A stretch of DNA of 52,199 nt from Candidatus Latescibacterota bacterium (lineage in GTDB: Bacteria > Krumholzibacteriota > Krumholzibacteriia > G020349025). Each line of letters starts with the position of its first letter. The stretch's first letter is position 1. Shown here one piece after another: positions 10,217-17,777 of this stretch. The DNA is taken from contig CP070763.1 of the NCBI GenBank assembly GCA_020349025.1, forward strand, positions 3,349,551 to 3,401,749, given 5' to 3'. The notes under the pieces are model-generated. The model searched no databases, was not told where the DNA came from, and saw nothing but the letters and a program-made list of their open reading frames with translations. A program made the position numbers and the translations under genes.

Positions 10217-11071
10217 TCAACGCGCCTGGCCGAGGTAGAAGCCGAGGACTCCCACGAACATGTCGATCTTCAGGATCCAGCTGACGCGGACGAGGTTGCC
10301 GGGACTCGTGTCGCGGAACATCAGCCAGCATGCGACGAGGAGAAGTGGAAAGATCCCGAACACGTAGGTGAGAAGATAGCCGCGACCGCAAAGCTGCATC
10401 CAGTACGGCCAGGGCGCGAGCGCCGCGAAGAGCAGGAAGAAGACGAAGGCGACCCCGAGCGCCCGGCGGGCTCCGAGGCGTCGTGCCAACGTCCTCGCCC
10501 CCAGTGCACGGTCGCCGCGCAGGTCCTCGACGTCCTTGACGATCTCGCGCCCCATGAGCAGAAGGAACGCGAGGATGGCGGGGACGGTTCCTGCGACGGG
10601 ACGCCCGGCGACCCACGCTCCGGCGACGAAGCCGGAGGCGCAGACGACGCTCACGGTGACGTTCCCGAGCAGCAGACGCGACTTGAGCTCGGCGCTGTAG
10701 AAGAACAGCGCCACCGTCCACAGCGCGACCATGACGAGCATCTGCGCACCGGCGGCAAACCCGGTGACGAGAGCCATGAGCGTGAGAAGCGCGTAGTAGT
10801 GGCGTGACTCCCCGCGCCCGATCCGCCCCGACGGGATGGGGCGCCGCGGCTTGTTGATGCGGTCGATCTCGGCGTCGAAGTAATCGTTGACCACGTTGCC
10901 CGCCGCCGCCACGAGCGCAGCGGCGACGGCCGCGAGGAGCAGGCGCTCGTCGGGCGCACCACCGCCAGCGGCTGCCCAGCCGGCCACGACCATGAGCGCG
11001 GCAACGGCGAGGTTGTGTGGGCGTGTGATCTCGAAACGGTTCCAGAGGAAGGCGAGTGTCCGCGACATCAT
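10217..11071 (-). CDS. UbiA-superfamily prenyltransferase, digeranylgeranylglyceryl phosphate synthase-like
   Basis: This is an integral membrane prenyltransferase of about 284 residues with 8-9 hydrophobic segments. It carries the two aspartate-rich motifs that bind the prenyl diphosphate through magnesium: NDYFDAEIDRINKP (from 62) with RPIPSGRI, and KDVEDLRGD (179-187). The first motif is of the type seen in archaeal DGGGP synthases and in bacterial proteins annotated as geranylgeranylglycerol-phosphate geranylgeranyltransferase. Other UbiA members (MenA, heme O synthase, UbiA) have different spacing around it, so I prefer the archaeal-lipid-like subgroup, but the substrate cannot be proved. 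Two adjacent ATGs (11071, 11068) are possible starts and neither has a strong ribosome site. The GTG at 11113 would add 14 residues. Confidence 0.8.
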   Translation of the reverse strand: MMSRTLAFLWNRFEITRPHNLAVAALMVVAGWAAAGGGAPDERLLLAAVAAALVAAAGNVVNDYFDAEIDRINKPRRPIPSGRIGRGESRHYYALLTLMALVTGFAAGAQMLVMVALWTVALFFYSAELKSRLLLGNVTVSVVCASGFVAGAWVAGRPVAGTVPAILAFLLLMGREIVKDVEDLRGDRALGARTLARRLGARRALGVAFVFFLLFAALAPWPYWMQLCGRGYLLTYVFGIFPLLLVACWLMFRDTSPGNLVRVSWILKIDMFVGVLGFYLGQAR

Positions 11072-11212
11072 GGTGCGTGATCGTAGCAGAGGGGTGACGC
11101 GTGACCCAAGCATGGACTGTTCCCCGAGTGCGAGTGCATGCGTTGACGCACGTGTCGGTCACACACACCGTCACCTGTCTCGTGCACGCGTGGCGGGTCG
11201 TCGGCACTCGAA

Positions 11213-12001
11213 TCACTCGTGCGCTGCGGCCGCCAAGGCCGCGACGCGAGCGGCGAAGAGCTGTGGCAGCGCCTCGGACGCCTGCTGTTGACGAATCAGG
11301 TCGACGAGTGCGCTCCCCACCACGGCGCCGTCCGCAAACGCGCACGTTTCCCGCACATGCTCTGGCGTGGAGATCCCAAAGCCGACAACCACCGGCAGGG
11401 CGGTGACGCGACGCAGCCGCGCAATCGTCTCGCGTGCGTCGGAGCCGAGCTGCTTGCGCGCTCCCGTGGTGCCCGCGACAGCGACGCAGTAAAGAAACCC
11501 CGTGGTGCGTGCCGCGATCTGCTGCATGCGTTCCTCTGGAGTCGTCGGCGCCACCAGGAGCACGCTGGCGACGTCGTGCGCCGCCGCCAGCTCGAAAAGC
11601 TCCCCCCCATCCTCGGGTGGCAGGTCGGTGAGGATCACCCCACGCACGCCGCAGCGTCCGGCATCGCGCATGAAACGTTCTGCTCCGTAGGCCAGGAGCG
11701 GGTTCAGGTAGGTCATGAGCACAACCGGAGGTCGCTCCGTCTCCTGCGCCAAAATCTCGAAGAGCCGCCCCGCGTCCATGCCGTGGCGCAGCGCCACCTC
11801 GGAGGCGTGGCAGATGCTGGGACCGTCGGCGACCGGGTCGGAGAAGGGCAGGCCGACTTCGAGGAGGTCGGCCGCACGCGTCTGGCTCAGCAGCACGCGG
11901 AAGCGCTGCGGATCCGGGAACCCTGCGGTGAGAAACGGAATGAACGCTTTCGAGCCGCAGCTGCGAATGCGATGCATCTGGGCAGCGAGCGAAGAGCCCA
12001 C
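11213..12001 (-). CDS. trpA: Tryptophan synthase alpha chain
   Basis: TrpA cleaves indole-3-glycerol phosphate and channels indole to TrpB. The 262 residues include KAFIPFLTAGFPDP, EVGLPFSDPVADGP with the catalytic Glu (48) and Asp (59), VLMTYLNPLLAYG, GVILTDLPPE, and the phosphate-binding GFGISTPEHV and DGAVVGSALV motifs. I chose the GTG at 11999-12001 because GGGAGG lies 7 bases upstream and the length then matches the family. A downstream ATG at 11977 lacks a ribosome site, and the open frame further upstream would overlap the TPR gene. No trpB or other trp gene is in this window; its neighbours are a TPR gene and a UbiA gene. Confidence 0.95.
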   Translation of the reverse strand: MGSSLAAQMHRIRSCGSKAFIPFLTAGFPDPQRFRVLLSQTRAADLLEVGLPFSDPVADGPSICHASEVALRHGMDAGRLFEILAQETERPPVVLMTYLNPLLAYGAERFMRDAGRCGVRGVILTDLPPEDGGELFELAAAHDVASVLLVAPTTPEERMQQIAARTTGFLYCVAVAGTTGARKQLGSDARETIARLRRVTALPVVVGFGISTPEHVRETCAFADGAVVGSALVDLIRQQQASEALPQLFAARVAALAAAAHE

Positions 12002-12041
12002 GGCCGCGCCTCCCAAGCCTGGCTGCTGGGGTCCGTCGGGA

Positions 12042-13199
12042 TCAGGCGCTGCTGACCGCTGCGCCGCTGCGGCGGGCCCGAGCGACGGAGAGGAACAGAT
12101 CGGAGTTGCGATACGCCTCCGTGGCACGGTCGCGCTCCCCGAGCTTGTCGAAGCAGATCCCGAGGAGGTGGTGCGCCTTGGCGTGATCGGGGGTCAGCTC
12201 CACCACCTGGGACAGGATGCGCACCGCCTGGCGCGGCAGCTCCAGGCCGTTGTAGCACAGCGCCATGGCGTAGAGAAGTCGCACCGATGCCGTGCGCTCG
12301 CTGGCGGAACGCTCCAGCTGATGCAGCGCGCGGTCGTACTGCCCCTTGCGCAGGTAGCACAAGCCGAGGTAGTAGCGCGCCTCTTCGTGGTCGGCGTGCA
12401 ACCTCAAAGCGGCGCGGAAGGCCGCGATCGAGTCGTCGTAGCGTCGCTGCTCGAAGTAGACGGCACCGAGGTTGTAGTGCCCTTCCACGCTGTCCGGGTC
12501 GAGCGCCACGCCAGCGCGGAACTGCTCGATCGCAAGCTCGTAGCTGCACGACTCGGCGTAGAGGGCGCCGAGATTGAAGTGGTTCTCCGGGTCACCCGGC
12601 GCCAGCTGCAGTGCCTTCTGGAACTCGCGCAGTGCGTTACTGCGGTCGCCGCGCAGGTCGAGCAGGAACCCGAGGTTGGTGTGCGAGCGCGCGTGGTGCT
12701 CATCGACCACGAGCGCCTGCCGCAGCGAACGCTCCGCATCGTCCAGCTCGCGCTTGCGCAGATGGAAGCTGCCGAGGCGGTACCACGTTTCCGGGTTGCG
12801 CGGCTCGAGCTCGATGGCACGCTCCAGCTCCGCACAGGCGCGCGCATCGTCCCCCTTCTTGGCATAGAGGATTCCAAGCCGGCACACGGGCTGCGCGGAC
12901 TGCGGCGCAAGCTCGGCGAGGCGCAGGTAGCAGTGCTCCGCCATCTCGTACGCTTCCAGGTCCATGAGGATGGCGCCCACGCGCTCCAGGTGCGCATCCC
13001 CGGTGCGCTCTAGAAAGTCACGCACCCGATGCAGAGCCTCGTCGCGACAGCCGCTGACGCGCAGGGTGCGGCTCAGCTGCTCCAGCGCGTCCGGATCCTC
13101 CGGCATCCGGCGCGCCGTCCGTCGGAGGCGCCGAAGACGCCCATTCGACTCATTGACAAATAGTTGGGATATTCGATTCAGGTGATTTGAGAGATTCAC
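12042..13199 (-). CDS. TPR-repeat protein
   Basis: A roughly 385-residue soluble protein made almost entirely of about ten tetratricopeptide repeats, for example PETWYRLGSFHLRKRELDDA, ENHFNLGALYAESCSYELAI, VEGHYNLGAVYFEQRRYDDS and AKAHHLLGICFDKLGERDRA. TPRs are protein-binding scaffolds; no catalytic domain or signal peptide is seen. The start is uncertain: the GTG at 13199 (VNLSNHLNRISQLF) is the last before the conserved part and has only a G-rich stretch upstream, while the open frame extends to 13280. It ends 40 bases before trpA and probably shares its transcript. I cannot name a partner. Confidence 0.85.
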   Translation of the reverse strand: MNLSNHLNRISQLFVNESNGRLRRLRRTARRMPEDPDALEQLSRTLRVSGCRDEALHRVRDFLERTGDAHLERVGAILMDLEAYEMAEHCYLRLAELAPQSAQPVCRLGILYAKKGDDARACAELERAIELEPRNPETWYRLGSFHLRKRELDDAERSLRQALVVDEHHARSHTNLGFLLDLRGDRSNALREFQKALQLAPGDPENHFNLGALYAESCSYELAIEQFRAGVALDPDSVEGHYNLGAVYFEQRRYDDSIAAFRAALRLHADHEEARYYLGLCYLRKGQYDRALHQLERSASERTASVRLLYAMALCYNGLELPRQAVRILSQVVELTPDHAKAHHLLGICFDKLGERDRATEAYRNSDLFLSVARARRSGAAVSSA

Positions 13200-13301
13200 G
13201 CCAGCCACGCCGCCCCCCCTATAGAGGTGCTCGAAGCGCCGGCGCTGTCGCCCGGAGCGCTCCCAACTTCCCCACCGCACGTCCGCGCCCGGGTCGGTCG
13301 T

Positions 13302-13667
13302 TCAACCGACCGTGCGTGTCTCAAGGACGTCGCGCACCGTGGCCAGCAGCTCGCTCGTATCACTGCTCTTCACCAAGTACGCGTCCGCGAGCCAGGACGA
13401 GAAATCGTCCCGATAGGTCGAGTATCCGGAGTTGAGTATGACCGCGAGATCGGGCTGGACCTCCTTCATCCTGCGCAGGACATCCAGACCGTTCTCCAGC
13501 TCCAACTTGATGTCCAGGATGACGAGATCGGCCGCGGCGGCCTCGATATGCTGGAGTGCTTCCGTTCCGGTTGATGCCGTGACCACGTCGTGGCCCTCAT
13601 CCTCAAGCTCTTGTGTGTACAACTTGCGAACGTTGACCTCGTCGTCCACCACAAGGATTCTTGGCAT
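13302..13667 (-). CDS. Single-domain response regulator (receiver only)
   Basis: A CheY-like receiver of 121 residues with no output domain. It has the acidic pair VVDDE, the phospho-acceptor aspartate in VILDIKLELENG, the Ser in LNSGYS and the switch lysine in YLVKSSD, so it should be phosphorylated and act by protein contact. The ATG at 13665-13667 follows AAAGGAG by a normal spacer. It has its own sigma70-type promoter (13692-13721), placed after a terminator that closes the upstream GTPase gene. A histidine kinase is not adjacent; the HATPase protein at 15.9-16.7 kb is anti-sigma-like rather than a sensor kinase. Confidence 0.92.
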   Translation of the reverse strand: MPRILVVDDEVNVRKLYTQELEDEGHDVVTASTGTEALQHIEAAAADLVILDIKLELENGLDVLRRMKEVQPDLAVILNSGYSTYRDDFSSWLADAYLVKSSDTSELLATVRDVLETRTVG

Positions 13668-13691
13668 CGTGGCTCCTTTACACTCGTTGCG

Positions 13692-13721
13692 AATCTACGC
13701 CCCGCTGAAAAACAGTGTCAA
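13692..13721 (-). promoter_or_regulatory. sigma70-type promoter of the receiver gene
   Basis: On the minus strand TTGACA (13716-13721) and TAGATT (13692-13697) are 18 bases apart, about 25 bases upstream of the receiver start. The -35 box is a perfect consensus match. Confidence 0.7.
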
Positions 13722-13726
13722 CGACA

Positions 13727-13764
13727 CAAAACCCACGTCCCGCTTGGGCGCGCAGAGCGTGGGT
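13727..13764 (-). terminator. Rho-independent terminator after the MglA-like GTPase gene
   Basis: Reading the minus strand, ACCCACG (13758-13764) pairs with CGTGGGT (13731-13737) across a 20-base loop that can itself fold, and the stem runs into TTTTGTG. It lies 24 bases after the GTPase stop codon. Confidence 0.6.
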
Positions 13765-13787
13765 CGCGATCGGGACCGTGTGTTGTC

Positions 13788-14870
13788 TTAGGGCTCGATG
13801 CGCACGTCGAGAACGATACGAATCGTGCCGCCCGGCTTGAGGTCGGAGTGCTTGAGAACGACCGGCACATGGACGCCCTGAGACGCAGCTTGCGCTGCAA
13901 CCGCTGGCTGCGCCTCGGCACTCGGATCGCGCCGTCGCATGGGGTCCTTGATGAAGCCTTCCGCCTCGGGCGCTTGCTGCTGCTGCGCCGCCCGCCCGGC
14001 CTCGTTCGGGAGATCGACCATGTGGCCGAAGTCGCCGTACGCGCCCCCCTCCACGCCCGTGCGCGCTTCGTTCGCAGCGGGCCCCCGCTGCGACGCGGGC
14101 TGCGCCGGGGCGAACTCGGGCCGCTGCATGACGCGGCTCGCGGTCACCGTCGCCTCGGCGATGTTGGGGCGCGGCCCGATGCCCGACGGCGCCGCCATGG
14201 CGGGCGCCTCACCGGCCGAGTGCGGCATGGGGGACGGTTCCGGTGCTGCCGGACGCCGCGCCTGGCCGCCGTTTGCGTGGCGACCCAGCTCGGTGCGCAG
14301 GCGCTGGAACAGCAGACGCGACACGGAGTGCAGCGTCTCGTAGACGCCGCGCCCGGTTGCGGCCGCCGCCTCGAAATGCGGTACGCCCTTGGGATTCAAT
14401 GCTTGCTGCAGCTCTTCGATGCTGTGGACGTTCTGCAGGTCGCGTTTGTTGTACTGGATCACCCAGGGGATCGAGTCCAGCGACAGGTTGTTCTCGCGCA
14501 GGTTCTCCTCGAGGTTCTGCAGCGACTGCAGGTTCTCCTCCATCTTGCCCAGCTGCGAATCCGCCACGAAGACGACCGCATCGGCGCCCTTCAGGACGAG
14601 CTTGCGCGTGGCGTTGTAGAACACCTGGCCCGGAACCGTGTAGAGGAGGAAGCGCGTCCGGAAGCCGTGGATCTCGCCCAGCTCCAACGGCAGGAAATCG
14701 AAGAACAGAGTGCGATCCTGACGCGTCTTCATCGAAACCATCTTGCCGCGCGAATCGCCCGGCACGCTGGCGTAGATGCACTCCAGGTTGGTCGTCTTTC
14801 CGGACAAGCCCGGCCCGTAGTAGACGATCTTCGCGTTGATCTCGCGTCCCGCGTAGTTGATCAGGACCAT
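13788..14870 (-). CDS. MglA-type small Ras-like GTPase with C-terminal extension
   Basis: Residues 1-196 align along their length with MglA, the GTPase that sets cell polarity and drives gliding and twitching reversals in myxobacteria and regulates polarity elsewhere. Visible are the P-loop GPGLSGKTT (19-27), TLFFDFLPLELGEIHGF, the MglA-specific switch TVPGQVFYNATRKLVLKGAD (from 78) and NKRD (141-144). MglA normally stops near residue 195. Here a proline/alanine-rich linker (about 200-330) and a short terminal beta-like segment (VHVPVVLKHSDLKPGGTIRI near the end) are added, giving 360 residues. The ATG at 14868-14870 has a TAGGAG site 7 bases upstream. No mglB (Roadblock) gene is beside it. 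A terminator follows. Confidence 0.9.
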   Translation of the reverse strand: MVLINYAGREINAKIVYYGPGLSGKTTNLECIYASVPGDSRGKMVSMKTRQDRTLFFDFLPLELGEIHGFRTRFLLYTVPGQVFYNATRKLVLKGADAVVFVADSQLGKMEENLQSLQNLEENLRENNLSLDSIPWVIQYNKRDLQNVHSIEELQQALNPKGVPHFEAAAATGRGVYETLHSVSRLLFQRLRTELGRHANGGQARRPAAPEPSPMPHSAGEAPAMAAPSGIGPRPNIAEATVTASRVMQRPEFAPAQPASQRGPAANEARTGVEGGAYGDFGHMVDLPNEAGRAAQQQQAPEAEGFIKDPMRRRDPSAEAQPAVAAQAASQGVHVPVVLKHSDLKPGGTIRIVLDVRIEP

Positions 14871-15330
14871 TCGCTGCTCCTACGATCCGGTGGTGGTGCA
14901 CACGAACCCACGGCCCCGAGTCAGCAAGCACCGTTCCGGGAGCATCCAAAACGTGGTGGCCGCGCTCAGATGCTCCTCCAGCGTGCTCCACGACGGCGTC
15001 GCGCGTGCTGTCGCAGGTCGCGACGTGCCTGCATGCGGCAGTCTCCGACCGTTCGATCCCCCGGTATGGCGAGATCCTCACCGCATCCCCCAGTTGGCCT
15101 CTCCGCGTTGCGCTCATTCCTGCACAGTCGCGCCATGGGCCGATCTGGAAGCTCTGGAACGACTCGAACCAAAGACCGTGATCGGCTGCGTCGCAACCCC
15201 TTGCGACAACATGCGCAGCCGTGCTGCTGGGGTTGGGACGAGTGGCACCCCTCTTGTTTGATGCGCCACTGGAGAGCTGGAAAGCCCCCCAGTTCAACCG
15301 TCACCTGAAGTGATTGCGGCAAGCCGCTCA
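14871..15330. other. Non-coding intergenic stretch between divergent genes
   Basis: About 460 bases between the GTPase start (minus strand) and the promoter of the plus-strand unknown gene. Open frames exist on both strands, but their translations are rich in Cys, Arg and Ser without family features and have no ribosome sites. I see no tRNA, no clear hairpin with a T-run and no recognisable promoter for the GTPase gene. It may hold regulatory sites or a decayed gene. Confidence 0.5.
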
Positions 15331-15359
15331 TTGACGCGTCGCAGGGGGATGGCTAGACT
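15331..15359 (+). promoter_or_regulatory. sigma70-type promoter of the small plus-strand gene
   Basis: TTGACG (15331-15336) and TAGACT (15354-15359) are separated by exactly 17 bases, predicting a start near 15366 and a 5' leader of about 74 bases before the ATG at 15440. Confidence 0.75.
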
Positions 15360-15439
15360 GTCGGCTCCGCCCCCGGAGCAGCGATTGTCGCAGGGCAAGG
15401 TCTCGAGGTCCCCGTACCGACCCGATGCCGGAGGCAAAC

Positions 15440-15880
15440 ATGTCCGCCACTCCCAAGATTCTCAACGAGATGTTCGGACGCCTGCTGGGCATCCAGATCG
15501 GCCCCCACGTCACGGACAAGCTGACGCCCGTGATCGACGGGGTGATCGAGAAGGTGCACGGAAGCCTCGATCTCGACACCGTCCAAGGCCAGAACACCTT
15601 CCGCGCTCTGATCTGCAGCATGGTCGTGCACGGCTGGGGACTGGGGATGCACCCCGACAACAACCCGAACACCGACCAGGACTCCAAGGCGATCGAGGTG
15701 AAGGTGTGCAAGGACATTCTGGTCCCGATGGAGCACCTGAAATCGCTGCGCTACCTGAAGAAAGACTCCTACGGGCGGGTCAAGAAGGTGCTCTTCGAGC
15801 CGGACCAGAACGCACGCATCCGTGGCCAGATCGACACGATCCTCGGCGAGATCGCCAGCGAGAAGTGGGTCGACGACTGA
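15440..15880 (+). CDS. Conserved-looking protein of unknown function, 146 aa
   Basis: I do not recognise this protein. The ATG at 15440 is chosen because GGAGG lies 5 bases upstream; the in-frame ATG at 15425 has none. The product is soluble, with no signal peptide or membrane segment. It begins MSATPKILNEMFGRLLGIQI and contains a helix-prone N-terminus with two glycine-rich turns (VVHGWGLGMHPDNNPN), and the C-terminal half is charged and helical (KKDSYGRVKKVLFEPDQNAR). It is one of only three plus-strand genes in the window, stands alone with its own good promoter, and faces the HATPase gene 3' to 3' with 40 bases between. Base composition matches its surroundings, so nothing points to recent transfer. 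Good ribosome site and promoter make it a real gene. Confidence 0.8.
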   Translation: MSATPKILNEMFGRLLGIQIGPHVTDKLTPVIDGVIEKVHGSLDLDTVQGQNTFRALICSMVVHGWGLGMHPDNNPNTDQDSKAIEVKVCKDILVPMEHLKSLRYLKKDSYGRVKKVLFEPDQNARIRGQIDTILGEIASEKWVDD

Positions 15881-15920
15881 GAGAGACACAGCGGCCCGGC
15901 GCGTTGCCCGCAGCCTGCGC

Positions 15921-16742
15921 TCAGTTCGACCGCCCGTCGAGCCGCCACTTCACGAGCTCGACGCACCGCCCGCGCTGCGTGTAGCGCACCTCATCCATCA
16001 CCGACTCGATCAGGAAGAGCCCGCGCCCACCGGGGACGACAAGCCGGTCGGGATCGAGCGGGTTCTTGCGCTGGCTGGGATCGAAGCCGGACCCCTCGTC
16101 CTCGATGCGGACGCGGACGCAGTCGGCGTCCACCACCCCCTCGACGTCGACGAACTTGCCGACGTCGCTGCCGTTTCCGTGCACCATCGCGTTCGTGAGC
16201 GCTTCATCCACGGCGAGTGGCAGGTTCATCGCAAAGTCGGCGGTCGTGTAGCCGAACTCCATGGCCAGGAGCGATACGACGTGCACGACACCCGTCACCA
16301 TGTCGGGATCGCTCGGAAGACGGAAGCCGAACTCCACCCTCCCGTGCGTGCGGACCTTTGGATGTCTGCGGAACAGGTGCGTGATGGACGGCTCGGCGGA
16401 GAGCTCGCTGTCGAGCCCGATCCCCTCCCAGGGGGGGCGCAAGACACCGGCGGCACCGGCCAGAATGAGGCGCCTCCACGTCTCCTCGCTGCACTCGCGA
16501 CAAACCACCAGAACACTCGACTCGGGTGCGCGGCGACGCACTTCGCGGAACCAGCACGGATCGAGGCGACTCGCGTCGGCGGCGACCACGACCGCGCGCA
16601 CGACGTCGTCACGCGCCAAGACCTCGAAGAAGGCACGCGGGGATTCGAGGGCATGCAGAGCCTCGCGCGGCTCGTCGATCGCCGCCAAGAACTGCTCCGA
16701 TAACGAGGCATCGAGAGGGATCAGGTATGTCGGCTCGAGCAT
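15921..16742 (-). CDS. Receiver-like domain fused to anti-sigma-type HATPase (RsbW/SpoIIAB-like)
   Basis: The C-terminal half (about 140-273) is a GHKL ATPase of the serine-kinase/anti-sigma class: N-box LAVDEALTNAMVHGN (176-190), G1 box DEGSGF (215-220) and G2 box GGRGLFLIESVMDEV (from 238). Such proteins phosphorylate STAS partners or sequester sigma factors. No dimerisation/phosphoacceptor histidine domain precedes it. The first 110 residues have an alternating beta/alpha pattern like a degenerate receiver (VVRAVVVAADASRLD, VLVVCRE, LAGAAGVLRPPW) but lack a clear acidic pocket. It starts 3 bases after the stop of the zinc-ribbon gene, with a GAGGA site overlapping that stop. A STAS protein exists in the dcw cluster of this window and could be a partner, which is speculation. 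Confidence 0.85.
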   Translation of the reverse strand: MLEPTYLIPLDASLSEQFLAAIDEPREALHALESPRAFFEVLARDDVVRAVVVAADASRLDPCWFREVRRRAPESSVLVVCRECSEETWRRLILAGAAGVLRPPWEGIGLDSELSAEPSITHLFRRHPKVRTHGRVEFGFRLPSDPDMVTGVVHVVSLLAMEFGYTTADFAMNLPLAVDEALTNAMVHGNGSDVGKFVDVEGVVDADCVRVRIEDEGSGFDPSQRKNPLDPDRLVVPGGRGLFLIESVMDEVRYTQRGRCVELVKWRLDGRSN

Positions 16743-16745
16743 TCC

Positions 16746-17675
16746 TCAGAAGACCTTCTGACCTGCGGCCAGGATCTCGTTGAGCGCATCTTTGAAGTAG
16801 CTGGTCTTGCGCAGCACCTCTGGATCGACCTTCGACTTGTAGAGCTCCCAGGCCCTGTTGACCTCAGCTCCGAGTGTCGATGCCAGGGTGCCTTCTCGCA
16901 AGGCGCGATCGCGGTCTTCCTGATTGTAGACGAGAATGTCGGACACCAACACCCGAGCCAGACGCAGCGCGCGCTCACGCGCCTGCTCCAGATCGGATGC
17001 CGCCGCACTCTTCGGCCGGCGCGTGGCAACCGCGGTCGGCGCACCCGACGGGCGTTCGCTACCGAAAGGGGACGGCGTGGCGAGCGGCGACGGAGTGGCG
17101 AAGGGTGAGGGGGTCGCGGGCGGTGAGACGGGCTGCTCCGGGCCTGTTCCGTCGGCCGGCCGCTCGAACGGAGCCGGCGTCGCGGGTGCGAGCTGCAGGT
17201 CGTCGCGCGAGCGCGGCGAGTCGGAGCGACGCGGGGTCGGCTCGGGGCGCGGCGTCGCCACGGGAGATGCGCGGCCAGGCTGGAAGGGTGCCGTCTCGAG
17301 GCGCATCTCCGGCCCGGCTTGTGTCTCGGGTGCGCTCAGATCGAGCGTGCGCTGGCCCCCGAGCGCGCGGCGCATCGGCTGCGGCGAAGGCGTCGGTGTC
17401 CGTGTCTGTGTCTGCGGAGTACGGCGTGTCGTCGGGCGCTGGCGCAGCTGCGGCGGCCGGCGCTCGTCCCGCTCCAGACTCAGATCATCGACGGAATGGC
17501 TGGGGCGTGTCTCCACGAGGCGCCGCGGCCGTGGCTCGCCGTCGCCGGCGGCTGTTGCCGGGCGGACACGGAACACATGACCGCACCCTGGACAGCGCAC
17601 ACGCATTCCGCGCTCCGGGACGCTCGCGCGTCCCAGCCGGTAGGCGGTTTGGCAACGTGCGCAACGCACGATCAC
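16746..17675 (-). CDS. MJ0042-type zinc-ribbon protein with proline-rich linker
   Basis: The N-terminus is the MJ0042 zinc finger: VIVRCARCQTAYRL and then VRCPGCGHVFRVRP, giving two CxxC pairs, at residues 1-39. A long Pro/Ser/Thr/Arg-rich region (about 40-225) follows, including in-frame 18-base tandem repeats that encode SPxATP units. The C-terminal 85 residues form a helical domain (LEQARERALRLARVLVSDIL to ILAAGQKVF). I chose the GTG at 17673-17675 since GGAGG lies 8 bases upstream and the ribbon then starts at residue 1 as in the family; an open frame extends to 17768. In several phyla such proteins occur as putative regulators or adaptors, but the function here is unknown. It lies between recG and the HATPase gene. 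Confidence 0.85.
   Translation of the reverse strand: MIVRCARCQTAYRLGRASVPERGMRVRCPGCGHVFRVRPATAAGDGEPRPRRLVETRPSHSVDDLSLERDERRPPQLRQRPTTRRTPQTQTRTPTPSPQPMRRALGGQRTLDLSAPETQAGPEMRLETAPFQPGRASPVATPRPEPTPRRSDSPRSRDDLQLAPATPAPFERPADGTGPEQPVSPPATPSPFATPSPLATPSPFGSERPSGAPTAVATRRPKSAAASDLEQARERALRLARVLVSDILVYNQEDRDRALREGTLASTLGAEVNRAWELYKSKVDPEVLRKTSYFKDALNEILAAGQKVF
17064..17117 (-). repeat. Three 18-bp tandem repeats inside the zinc-ribbon gene
   Basis: Three consecutive 18-base units (17064-17081, 17082-17099, 17100-17117) of the form GAxxGGxGAxGGxGTxGC code for repeated Thr-Pro-Ser-Pro-(Phe/Leu)-Ala on the minus strand. The period is a multiple of three, so changes in copy number would only lengthen or shorten the linker. 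Confidence 0.75.
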
Positions 17676-17777
17676 GTCATACACCTCCGGGCGTGCCCCT
17701 CCCGACGCGAGCGCGAGGAGGGACCGGGAACAACCGCACGCAACAATCAGGCCACGCACCGCCTGCACCCGCGTTCG

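Noticed and set aside
11114..11212. A short CA/TG-rich stretch between UbiA and trpA as a possible repeat or attachment site
   Set aside because: The CACAC-type tract is only a few units long, with no direct repeat pair or inverted ends, so nothing supports a mobile or attachment element.
14857..15331. Possible small genes on either strand in the GTPase-unknown gene gap
   Set aside because: Translations are Cys/Arg/Ser-rich, have no ribosome site and no family pattern; I treat the stretch as non-coding.
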